Shown here: positions 17,591-25,292 of the stretch, piece after piece
How the letters are laid out: each line of letters begins with the position of its first letter
Numbering within the stretch: position 1 is the first letter of the stretch
Origin: Pseudomonas sp. F(2018)
GTDB lineage: Bacteria; Pseudomonadota; Gammaproteobacteria; Pseudomonadales; Pseudomonadaceae
NCBI RefSeq assembly: GCF_005508865.1
Contig: NZ_SCOM01000003.1
Location: 1-64,000 of the forward strand
DNA: 64,000 nt
Direction of reading: 5' to 3'
Program-made: the position numbers and the translations under genes
The notes under the pieces: generated by a model
What the model saw: only the letters and a program-made list of their open reading frames with translations
What the model was told of the DNA's origin: nothing
The model's database searches: none

Positions 17591-18531
17591 GCACGCAGAA
17601 GGCCGAACACTGGGCCGGCCAGCGCGAGCGCGGCAGTTTCCTGCTGATGAAATTCACTGCCGGCGCCGTGCGCCTGCTTGGCCGCCGCGCGCTGACGCCG
17701 CTGCTGTATGCCATCGTCCTGTACTTCTTCGTCTTCGGCCGCCAGGCCCGGCGCAGCATTCGCCAGTACCAGCACAACCTGGCCGCCTGGAGCGGCCGCG
17801 CCGAGCTGGCACCGCGCTTCGGCTCGGTGTTCGCCCAGTTCATGGCCTTCGCCGACACCCTGCTGGACAAGCTCGATGTGTGGAACGGTCGCCTCGGCCT
17901 GGAGCAGATCACCCTGGTCGACCCCCACGGCCTGCGCGAACAGCTGCACCGCGAGCCGCGCGGACAGATGCTGGTGGGCGCCCACCTGGGCAACCTCGAG
18001 GTGTGCCGCGCCCTGGCCGAGCTGGGCGAGAAGGTGCAGATGAACGTGCTGGTGCACACCAAGCACGCCGAGCAGTTCAATCGCCTGCTCGGCGAGGCCG
18101 GTGCCAGCCACCTGCGCCTGATCCAGGTCAGCGAACTGGACCCGGCGATCATGCTGCAATTGTCCGAGCGCCTGGAGCGCGGCGAGTGGCTGGCGATTGC
18201 TGGCGACCGCGTGCCGCTGCATGGCGGACGCAATGTCACGGTGGACTTCCTCGGCAAACCCGCCGCCTTCCCCCAGGGCCCCTGGCTGCTGGCCGGGCTG
18301 CTGGGCTGCCCACTGAATCTGATGAGCTGCCTGAAGATCGACGGCCGCTACCAGGTGATCCTCGAACCCTTCGCCGAGCGTGTGCAATGGACGCGCCGCG
18401 AGCGCGACGAGGTGATCCGCGGCTGGGTACAACGCTATGCCGAGCGTCTTGGCGAACGCTGCCTGAACGCTCCGCAGCAATGGTTCAACTTCTACCCGTT
18501 CTGGAACGAGCATGACGACCTATCCGCTTGA
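17587..18531 (+). CDS. LpxL/HtrB-like lipid acyltransferase (ApeJ C-terminal part-like)
   Basis: The 314-residue protein of the lysophospholipid/lipid A acyltransferase family has a short N-terminal hydrophobic segment (~35–52, LLYAIVLYFFVFGR) and a GAHLGNLEV catalytic loop (an H-x4-E type, His ~137) with a later GDRVPLHGGRNVTVDFLG. It would acylate the glycolipid anchor of the aryl polyene. It overlaps the glycosyltransferase by 4 bp and the lyase gene by 20 bp. In E. coli-type clusters a glycosyltransferase and an acyltransferase are joined in one protein, as I recall; here they are two genes. Confidence 0.85.
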   Translation: MSTQKAEHWAGQRERGSFLLMKFTAGAVRLLGRRALTPLLYAIVLYFFVFGRQARRSIRQYQHNLAAWSGRAELAPRFGSVFAQFMAFADTLLDKLDVWNGRLGLEQITLVDPHGLREQLHREPRGQMLVGAHLGNLEVCRALAELGEKVQMNVLVHTKHAEQFNRLLGEAGASHLRLIQVSELDPAIMLQLSERLERGEWLAIAGDRVPLHGGRNVTVDFLGKPAAFPQGPWLLAGLLGCPLNLMSCLKIDGRYQVILEPFAERVQWTRRERDEVIRGWVQRYAERLGERCLNAPQQWFNFYPFWNEHDDLSA

Positions 18532-20053
18532 CCACGTGACCTTCGGCGAACAGCAGCTGACCATCGAGCAGGTGGTCGCCCTGTCCCAGCGCGGCGCCCG
18601 TGCCCAGTTGCAGAACGATGCCGCCTACCGCGAGAAGATCGCCAAGGGCGCACGCTTCCTCGACACCCTGCTGGACAAGGAAGGGGTGATCTACGGCGTG
18701 ACCACCGGCTACGGCGACTCCTGCGTGGTGGCCGTGCCGCTGCACCAGGTCGAGGCGCTGCCCAAGCACCTGTTCACCTTCCACGGCTGCGGCCTGGGCA
18801 AGCTGCTCGACGAGGCCAGCACCCGCGCCGTGCTGGCCGCGCGCCTGCAGTCACTGTGCCACGGCGTTTCCGGGGTACGCGTTGAGCTGCTGGAGCGCAT
18901 CCAGGCGTTCCTCGAACACGATGTGCTGCCGCTGATCCCGGAAGAGGGCTCGGTCGGCGCCAGCGGCGACCTGACCCCGCTGTCCTATGTGGCCGCCACC
19001 CTCAGCGGTGAGCGCGAGGTGATGTACAAGGGCGAGCGCCGCAGCGCTGCCGAAGTGCACAAGGAACTCGGCTGGACACCGCTGACCCTGCGTCCGAAAG
19101 AAGCGCTGGCGCTGATGAACGGCACGGCGGTGATGACCGCCCTGGCCTGCCTGGCCTATTCGCGCGCCGACTACCTGCTGCAACTGGCCACGCGCATCAC
19201 CGCGCTCAACGTGGTGGCGCTGGAAGGCAACCCGGAACACTTCGACGAGCGCCTGTTCGCCGCCAAGCCGCACCCGGGCCAGACCCAGGTCGCCGCCTGG
19301 CTGCGCCAGGATCTGGCCGTGGCCGAGCCGCTGCCGCCGCTGCACCGCCTGCAGGACCGCTACTCGCTGCGCTGCGCGCCGCACGTGCTCGGTGTACTGG
19401 CCGACAGCCTGGGCCTGCTGCGCCAGTTCATCGAGATCGAACTGAACAGCGCCAACGACAACCCGCTGTTCGATGCCGAGACCGAGCGCACCCTGCACGG
19501 CGGCCACTTCTACGGCGGGCACATCGCCTTCGCCATGGACAGCCTGAAGAACCTGGTCGGCAACGTCGCCGACCTGCTCGACCGCCAGCTCGCCCTGCTG
19601 GTCGACACCCGCTACAACCACGGCCTGCCGAGTAACTTGTCCGGCGCCCCGGCCGAGACGGCGATGATCAACCACGGCTTCAAGGCCGTGCAGATCGGCA
19701 CCAGCGCCTGGACCGCCGAGGCGCTGAAAAACACCATGCCGGCCAGCGTGTTCTCGCGCTCCACCGAATGCCACAACCAGGACAAGGTGAGCATGGGCAC
19801 CATCGCCGCGCGCGACGCCCTGCGCAGCCTGGAGCTGACCGAACAGGTCGCCGCCGCCACCCTGCTGGCCGCCAACCAGGGCGTGTGGCTGCGCGAACGC
19901 GCCGGCAAGACCGACATCCCCGCGCCGCTGGCCTCCATGCGCGAGCAGCTGGCCACGGACTTCCCGCCAGTGATCGAGGATCGCGCCCTGGAAGGCGAAC
20001 TGCGCCTGTGCCTGGCACGCATCCGCAGCCGCCACTGGGGGCTGTATGCGTAA
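18512..20053 (+). CDS. Aromatic amino acid ammonia-lyase (HAL/TAL family)
   Basis: The 513-residue protein of the MIO-dependent lyase family has the self-cyclising triad A150-S151-G152 (GSVGASGDLTPLS), catalytic tyrosine Y67 (GVTTGYGDS) and the inner loop ELNSANDNPLFD. It removes ammonia from an aromatic amino acid. The selectivity region reads LFTFHGCG: F90-H91 falls where histidine marks tyrosine lyases such as that of Rhodobacter, so 4-coumarate from tyrosine is plausible. That would provide the aryl acid for the ligase at 15199. A histidine substrate cannot be excluded. No hut genes are nearby. Confidence 0.85.
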   Translation: MTTYPLDHVTFGEQQLTIEQVVALSQRGARAQLQNDAAYREKIAKGARFLDTLLDKEGVIYGVTTGYGDSCVVAVPLHQVEALPKHLFTFHGCGLGKLLDEASTRAVLAARLQSLCHGVSGVRVELLERIQAFLEHDVLPLIPEEGSVGASGDLTPLSYVAATLSGEREVMYKGERRSAAEVHKELGWTPLTLRPKEALALMNGTAVMTALACLAYSRADYLLQLATRITALNVVALEGNPEHFDERLFAAKPHPGQTQVAAWLRQDLAVAEPLPPLHRLQDRYSLRCAPHVLGVLADSLGLLRQFIEIELNSANDNPLFDAETERTLHGGHFYGGHIAFAMDSLKNLVGNVADLLDRQLALLVDTRYNHGLPSNLSGAPAETAMINHGFKAVQIGTSAWTAEALKNTMPASVFSRSTECHNQDKVSMGTIAARDALRSLELTEQVAAATLLAANQGVWLRERAGKTDIPAPLASMREQLATDFPPVIEDRALEGELRLCLARIRSRHWGLYA

Positions 20054-20100
20054 GCCGGTCCTGATGGACGCCGTGCGTCCTGTCGACCAAGGAGCCGCCA

Positions 20101-20526
20101 ATGCGTAAGGAAGGCGTGCTGCAGGCGGATATCGAACTGAACGTTCCGTTCTTCGATGTCGACATGATGGAAGTGGTCTGGCACGGCCACTACGTGAAGT
20201 ACTTCGAGGAGGCGCGCTGCGCCCTGCTCGACAAGCTGGGGCACAACTACCGGCAGATGCGTGATGCGGGCTATGCCTGGCCGATCATCGACCTGCAGGT
20301 GCGTTATATCCGCGGCGCCCAGTTCGGCCAACGCATCCGCGTGCGCGCCGATCTGGTGGAGTGGGAGAACCGGCTGAAGATCAACTACCTGATCACCGAC
20401 GTGGCGACGGGTGAGCGCATGACGCGTGGCAGCAGTGTGCAGGTGGCAGTGGAGATCGCTACCCGCGAGATGCTGTTGGCATCGCCGAAGGTGTTTGTGG
20501 AAGCCGTGGAGAGGGCTATTGCGTGA
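20101..20526 (+). CDS. 4HBT-type acyl thioesterase (ApeK-like)
   Basis: The 141-residue hotdog thioesterase has the 4-hydroxybenzoyl-CoA thioesterase active-site region (PFFDVDMMEVVWHGHYVKYF, ~18–37), in which an aspartate and WHGHY are typical. In aryl polyene loci it probably releases or edits misloaded acyl groups. Start: ATG 20101 after CAAGGAG. It lies 47 bp after the lyase gene. Everything between its stop and ~21.2 kb is repeat sequence. Confidence 0.85.
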   Translation: MRKEGVLQADIELNVPFFDVDMMEVVWHGHYVKYFEEARCALLDKLGHNYRQMRDAGYAWPIIDLQVRYIRGAQFGQRIRVRADLVEWENRLKINYLITDVATGERMTRGSSVQVAVEIATREMLLASPKVFVEAVERAIA

Positions 20527-20574
20527 ATGCTTTGTGCCCGGCTGGTTTCCTACGCCTGTTGAAGGCTCTGTTTC

Positions 20575-21212
20575 GCCCCGCCGGGCGAGTCACTTTCTCT
20601 TTGCGCGCGCAAAGAGAAAGTAACCAAAGAGAAAGCGCGCCCCACATCCGGGTCTCGCTGCGCTCGACTTCCCTCCTTCCATCCCTGCTCCAGGGGCACG
20701 CCGCGAAGGGCCATCCATGGCCCATCGCGCCTCTCGCGGCATCCATGCCGCTCAACCCCTTACGCAGGGATTCCACTCGGCCTGCTGAGGGGACCCCGTA
20801 TCCTGGCCCAACCTTTCTCACGCAACCGGTAATTACTCGGGGGCATCCAAGCTCGCATGACCAGCCCCCTCTCCCTCTGGGAGAGGGTTGGGGTGAGGGA
20901 GCCGTCTTGTGCGCGCCCTTTCGCGAGCAGAGCTCGCTCCCACAGACAACCCGCGGGTTTCACCCGCCCTACGAAGTATCAGGCACGCCGACTCCCCGTC
21001 AGGAGGCCGAGCGTAGGCACTGCGTAGGGGGACGCGAGGCAGGACGCCGAGCGAGTCACGATGGGACAGGGATGTCCCTTCGTGACGGCCCCCGGAGCAG
21101 TGCCGGAGCGAGGGAAGTCGAGCGCAGCGAGACCCGCATGCCGGGGGGCCCTTCTTCTTTGGTTACTTTCTTCTTGGGCAAGCAAGAAGAAAGTGACTCG
21201 CCCGGGGGGGCG
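20575..21212. repeat. Composite dispersed repeat: ~210-bp inverted arms around three small hairpin repeats
   Basis: The left arm (about 20575–20790) and the right arm (about 20997–21212) are imperfect inverted copies of each other. Shared blocks include GGGCGAGTCACTTTCT near the outer ends, GGTCTCGCTGCGCTCGACTT, and CCTTACGCAG/CTACGCAG with CTCGGCCT near the inner ends. Each outer end carries its own hairpin: a perfect 28-nt palindrome at 20593–20620 and an 11-bp stem at 21166–21193. The ~200-bp centre holds three further hairpins at 20867–20887, 20923–20937 and 20953–20967, resembling Pseudomonas REP-type elements. No transposase is encoded. It interrupts the aryl polyene operon and reaches into the LolA-like gene. 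Confidence 0.85.
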
Positions 21213-21830
21213 AAACCAAAAGCCAAGATCACTTCGGCAATCGGCCAGGGACTCACAGCTCTGTTTTTGCTAGCAGCCCCAGCAGCCCACGCCTTCGACC
21301 TGTCCGACCTCAGCGCCCAGCTGGCCAAGCCCACCGTAGTCCGCGGTCCCTTCATCCAGGAAAAGCACCTGCGCGCCCTGCCCACTCCGCTGACCAGCCA
21401 GGGCCAGTTCACCCTGTCCCGCGACCACGGCCTGCTCTGGCTCCTACAGAAGCCCCTGAAACAGGACTACCGCATCGCCGACAGCGGCATCGCCCGCCGC
21501 ACGGCCGAAGGCTGGCAACAACAGCCGGGCCAGGACGTCGCCGCCCAGCAGAGCCGCCTGTTCCTCGCCGTACTCAAAGGCGACCGCAGCGGCCTGGAGC
21601 GTGACTTCGACCTGCAGCTGACAGGCGAGCAGAACGCCTGGCAGCTCCAGCTCACCCCGCATTCTCTGCTGCTCAAGCAGATATTCAGCGCCATCCGCAT
21701 CGACGGCGGCGCGCTGGTCGAGCGCATCGAGCTGATCGAGACCCAGGGCGACCGCACCGTCCTCAAGCTGCCGCAAAGCCAGGCTGGCGATGCCTTGACC
21801 GCGCAGGAGCGCGCCGACCTTGTCCCCTAG
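21138..21830 (+). CDS. LolA-like outer-membrane carrier protein (ApeL-like), start uncertain
   Basis: From about residue 37 onward this is a LolA-fold periplasmic protein: a hydrophobic signal segment (GLTALFLLAAPAAHA, cleavage before FDL) and then PTVVRGPFIQEKHLRALP, GQFTLSRDHGLLWLL and the C-terminal beta sheet. It probably carries the pigment lipid or helps its passage to the outer membrane, with the MMPL protein next to it. The native start seems to be missing: the first in-frame ATG (21138) lies inside the repeat arm, giving an N-terminal extension encoded by repeat sequence (TTG codons at 21159 and 21174 are alternatives). The ORF is open back to 20523 but that part is only repeat. Confidence 0.72.
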   Translation: MPGGPSSLVTFFLGKQEESDSPGGAKPKAKITSAIGQGLTALFLLAAPAAHAFDLSDLSAQLAKPTVVRGPFIQEKHLRALPTPLTSQGQFTLSRDHGLLWLLQKPLKQDYRIADSGIARRTAEGWQQQPGQDVAAQQSRLFLAVLKGDRSGLERDFDLQLTGEQNAWQLQLTPHSLLLKQIFSAIRIDGGALVERIELIETQGDRTVLKLPQSQAGDALTAQERADLVP

Positions 21831-24147
21831 CCTGCAGAAAACCCTGCCGCGCCTGTTCGGCGCCCTGCTCCTGGCCCTGCTGGCGCTGGCGGCCTGGCAG
21901 TGGCGCAACGGTCCGCCGGTGCAGGCCAGCATGCTCGCCTTGCTACCCAAGGGCGCCGGCGACGAGCTCGTACAGCAGGCCGAGCAGCGCATGCAGGAGC
22001 CGCTGTCGCGCGAGCTGCTGATCCTGATCGGCCACCCGCAGCGCGAACGCGCCATCGAACTGGTGCGCCAGGCCGGCGAGCAGTGGCAGCAAAGCGGCCG
22101 CTTCGACAAGGTGCAGTGGAGCCTGCAGGCCGACCTCGCACCGCTGCGCGAACAACTGAGCGCCAGCCGCCTAGCCCTGCTGGCACCAGCCGACCGCCAG
22201 TTGCTGATCGAGCAGCCGGACGCCTTCATCCAGCAGCGCGCCCAGCAGCTGTTCGACACCTTCGCCGGCTTCGGCCTGCTGCCCACCGAGCAGGACTGGC
22301 TGGGCCTGGGCCTGCGCGCCCAGCAGACGCTCAACCCCGGCAGCCGCGTCCAGGCCGACCTCGGCAGCGGCGCCCTGCGGCTGCAGGACGACGCCACCAC
22401 CTGGGCGTTGCTGCGCCTGCGCACTCGTGGCGATGCCTTCGACATGCAGGCGCCGCCGCAGATCGCCGCCGCCGTCGCCGAGCTGCGCCAGCAGGTCAGC
22501 GCCGAAGGCGGCCAGCTGCTCGCTGCCGGTGGCGCGCTGCACGCCGCAGCCGGTCAGGCCAAGGCCACCCAGGAGATCGCCCTGATCGGCGGCGGCGCCA
22601 CCCTCGGCACCCTGCTGCTGCTACTGCTCGCTTTCCGCCGCCCGCGCATCCTGGTCAGCCTGCTGCCGATGGGGGTGGCGCTGCTGGCCGGCTGCACCGC
22701 CTGTGTGCTGGTGTTCGGCCAGATCAACGCGCTGACCCTGGTGCTCGGCGCCAGCCTGGTCGGCGTCGCCGCCGACTACCCGCAGCACTACCTGAGCAAG
22801 AGCTGGGGCGACGGCCCCTGGTCGAGCTGGGCCGCCCTGCGCCAGACCCTGCCCGGCCTGAGCCTGAGCCTGGGCACTAACCTCGCCGGCTACGTGGCGC
22901 TGGCCTTCACGCCTTTCCCGGCGCTGACCCAGATCGCCCTGTTCTCCGCCGCCGGCCTGATCGGAGCCTACCTGTGCTCGGTGTGCCTGCTGCCGGCCTG
23001 GCTAAACAATCTGCGCTTGCAACCACCTGGTAGCCTGCGCCGCGCCGCCGAAAACCTGGTTGAGCGACGTGCCCGCCTGCTGGCGCGCACCGGCAGCTGG
23101 CCGTTGCTGCTCGCGCTGCTGGTTTTCTGCGCCGGCGGCCTGTGGCAGCTGACGCTGCAGAACGACCTGCGCCAGTGGCTGGGCCAGGAGCCGCAGCTGA
23201 TGGCCGAAGCCAGGCGCATCGCCGAGCTGACCGGCCAGCAGCCCACCAGCCAGTTCTTCCTGGTCCGTGGCGCCGACGAGCAACAGTTGCTGCAGCGCCA
23301 GGCCGAACTCAGTGCACGTCTGGATGCCGCCATCGCCGCCGGCCATCTGCGCGGCTATCGCGCCCTCAGCCAGCTGGTCGCCCCCGAAAGCGAACTGGCA
23401 CCGCTGCGCACTGCGCTGAACAAGCTGCCGCAGCACTGGCAGCCGCTGCTCGACCTCGGCCTGCCGGAGGTCGCGCTGCGCGCCGAGCTGGAGGAGTTGC
23501 TGCATGCGCCGCAGCCAAGCCTGGAGCAGGCCCTGGCCGGCCCACTGGGCGAAGCCTGGCGCCCGCTATGGCTGGGCCGCAGTGAGAGTGGAGTAGCCGG
23601 TATCGTCAGCCTGCAGGGCCTGAATGACAGCGCCCTGCTGCAGCAAACGGCCGAGGGGCTGCAGGGCGTGCAGCTGATCGATCGCCTGGGCGAGCTGAAC
23701 CAGCTGTTCGCCGCCACCCAACTTAGCGCCGCCCAACTGAAACTAGTGTCCAGCGCCGCCATCCTCCTGCTGCTGTGCCTGCCCTTCGGCCTCGGCGGCG
23801 CGCTGCGGGTGATCTGCCTGCCGCTGCTGTCGGCCCTGGCGGCGCTGGCCTGCCTCGGCTGGCTGGGCCAGCCGCTGACCCTGTTCAGCCTGTTCGGCCT
23901 GCTGCTGATCACCGCCATCGGCGTCGACTACGCCATCCTCATGCGCGAGAACATCGGCGGGCCGGCAGTGAGCCTGCTCGGCACCCTGCTCTCGGCGCTC
24001 ACCGCGTGGATGTCGTTCGGCCTGCTGCTGCTCAGCCAGACCCCGGCCATCGCCAATTTCGGCCTGGCCATCAGCCTCGGCCTGCTGTTCTGTTTCCTGC
24101 TCTCGCCCTGGGCCGCCGGGCGGCCGCACAAGGAGGTTGTCGCGTGA
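21820..24147 (+). CDS. MMPL/RND-family exporter (ApeM-like)
   Basis: The 775-residue inner-membrane transporter has the MMPL layout: a first transmembrane helix (~9–27), a periplasmic domain, five helices (~260–395), a second helix-plus-periplasmic unit (~425–630), and the last five helices (~640–765). Charged GVAADYPQHYL and ITAIGVDYAILM stretches are the proton-relay aspartates expected in each half. It is thought to extract the aryl polyene lipid from the inner membrane, using the proton-motive force. It starts with TTG at 21820, overlapping the LolA-like gene by 11 bp. Confidence 0.87.
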   Translation: MSPSLQKTLPRLFGALLLALLALAAWQWRNGPPVQASMLALLPKGAGDELVQQAEQRMQEPLSRELLILIGHPQRERAIELVRQAGEQWQQSGRFDKVQWSLQADLAPLREQLSASRLALLAPADRQLLIEQPDAFIQQRAQQLFDTFAGFGLLPTEQDWLGLGLRAQQTLNPGSRVQADLGSGALRLQDDATTWALLRLRTRGDAFDMQAPPQIAAAVAELRQQVSAEGGQLLAAGGALHAAAGQAKATQEIALIGGGATLGTLLLLLLAFRRPRILVSLLPMGVALLAGCTACVLVFGQINALTLVLGASLVGVAADYPQHYLSKSWGDGPWSSWAALRQTLPGLSLSLGTNLAGYVALAFTPFPALTQIALFSAAGLIGAYLCSVCLLPAWLNNLRLQPPGSLRRAAENLVERRARLLARTGSWPLLLALLVFCAGGLWQLTLQNDLRQWLGQEPQLMAEARRIAELTGQQPTSQFFLVRGADEQQLLQRQAELSARLDAAIAAGHLRGYRALSQLVAPESELAPLRTALNKLPQHWQPLLDLGLPEVALRAELEELLHAPQPSLEQALAGPLGEAWRPLWLGRSESGVAGIVSLQGLNDSALLQQTAEGLQGVQLIDRLGELNQLFAATQLSAAQLKLVSSAAILLLLCLPFGLGGALRVICLPLLSALAALACLGWLGQPLTLFSLFGLLLITAIGVDYAILMRENIGGPAVSLLGTLLSALTAWMSFGLLLLSQTPAIANFGLAISLGLLFCFLLSPWAAGRPHKEVVA

Positions 24148-25292
24148 CCGTGCTCGGATTCTGGCTGCTGGCCCTGGCGATCTACACCCTGGTGACGATC
24201 ATCGGCGGGCGCCGGCTGATCCCCATCGTCGGCCAGCTACTGGTGGCGGCCATCGCCATTCCCGCCATGCTGCTGTTGTGGGTCGAGCCGCACTGGCAAC
24301 GGACTGCCCAGGACCTGCTGGCGCCGACCTGGCTGAACCTGGCCTACGGCCTGTGCTTCGCCCTGCTGCTGGGCTACATCCTCAGCGACGTGATCGACCT
24401 CGACCTCAGCCCTGCCTGCGTGAAGATCGCCCTGCCCAGCTTCCTGGTGCCGATGCTGGCCGGCCTGGCCTGCTCGCTCTGGCTGCTGCCCGGCGAGCGC
24501 AGCTGGCTCAGCTCGGTGGGCATCGGCCTGCTGTTCTCGATCACCGCCATCCCGGTGCTCTACCTGTTCCTGCAGAGCATCGGCTACCCGGCGGCAGACA
24601 CCAAGCGCCTGCTGCACGCGGCGATCCTGATGGACTTCATGTGCTGGAGCCTGTTCGGCCTGGCCCAGGGCAGCAGCCACCCGGCCGCGCTGCTGTGGCC
24701 GTTGCTGGCCGCCGCCCTGCCACTGGCGCTGCGCCTGCTCAAGCTGAGCCATGCTCTGTTCTACAGCCTGCCGTTCTTCGCCCTGATGCTGCTGTTCCAG
24801 CAGCTCAAACTCAACGCCCTGGTGTTCGGCATCGCCTACATGCTGTGCCTCGGCTGGATCAAGCAGCCCTTCGTCCTGCCGCTGCCGGAGCGCGCCTGGA
24901 AGCTGTTGATGAACGGCCTGGCCGTGCCGCTGATCCTGACGTTCGGCGTGCTGCGCGTGGACTTCCATGGCATAGGTCAAGACTACTCATGGCTGGCCAT
25001 CGCTATCCTCATCACCCTGCCGGTACTGAGCAAAGTGCTCGGCAGCTGGCTCGGTCTGCACTGGGCCGACCCGAGCGCCGCGGCGCGGGTGAAGTGGCAC
25101 GAGAGTCTGCTGCTGAACATCCGCGGCCTCACCGAAATCGTCTTCCTCAACCTGCTCCTGCAACTGCAGCTGATCGATTCGCTGATCTACTTCGGTCTGC
25201 TGCTGATGAGTCTGTTCTCCACCCTGCTGCCGGCCCTGCTCGGCAAGCATGCCAACAACAATCAAGCGAGAAGCCGTTATGAAGTCTCCTGA
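24144..25292 (+). CDS. CPA2-type cation:proton antiporter-like membrane protein
   Basis: The 382-residue protein has about 11–12 hydrophobic segments. Two stretches match the Kef/CPA2 antiporter fold: SITAIPVLYLFLQSIGY followed by a helix ending AAILMDFMCW (~150–175), where antiporters have an Asp-Asp pair, and LNIRGLTEIVFLNLLLQLQL (~330–350), close to the LNTRGLTELVVLN signature. Only the first Asp of the pair is kept (MDF), so ion exchange may be altered. It begins with GTG in a 4-bp overlap with the MMPL gene. I do not recall such a gene as a standard part of aryl polyene clusters; its role is unknown. Confidence 0.72.
   Translation: MTVLGFWLLALAIYTLVTIIGGRRLIPIVGQLLVAAIAIPAMLLLWVEPHWQRTAQDLLAPTWLNLAYGLCFALLLGYILSDVIDLDLSPACVKIALPSFLVPMLAGLACSLWLLPGERSWLSSVGIGLLFSITAIPVLYLFLQSIGYPAADTKRLLHAAILMDFMCWSLFGLAQGSSHPAALLWPLLAAALPLALRLLKLSHALFYSLPFFALMLLFQQLKLNALVFGIAYMLCLGWIKQPFVLPLPERAWKLLMNGLAVPLILTFGVLRVDFHGIGQDYSWLAIAILITLPVLSKVLGSWLGLHWADPSAAARVKWHESLLLNIRGLTEIVFLNLLLQLQLIDSLIYFGLLLMSLFSTLLPALLGKHANNNQARSRYEVS

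Noticed and set aside
20575..21212. An insertion sequence or MITE with transposase
   Set aside because: No transposase ORF and no clear target duplication could be seen; only non-coding repeats are supported.
20523..21830. A single 435-residue protein joining repeat sequence to the LolA-like domain
   Set aside because: The first ~200 codons translate dispersed repeat DNA with inverted arms and hairpins, not a protein domain.
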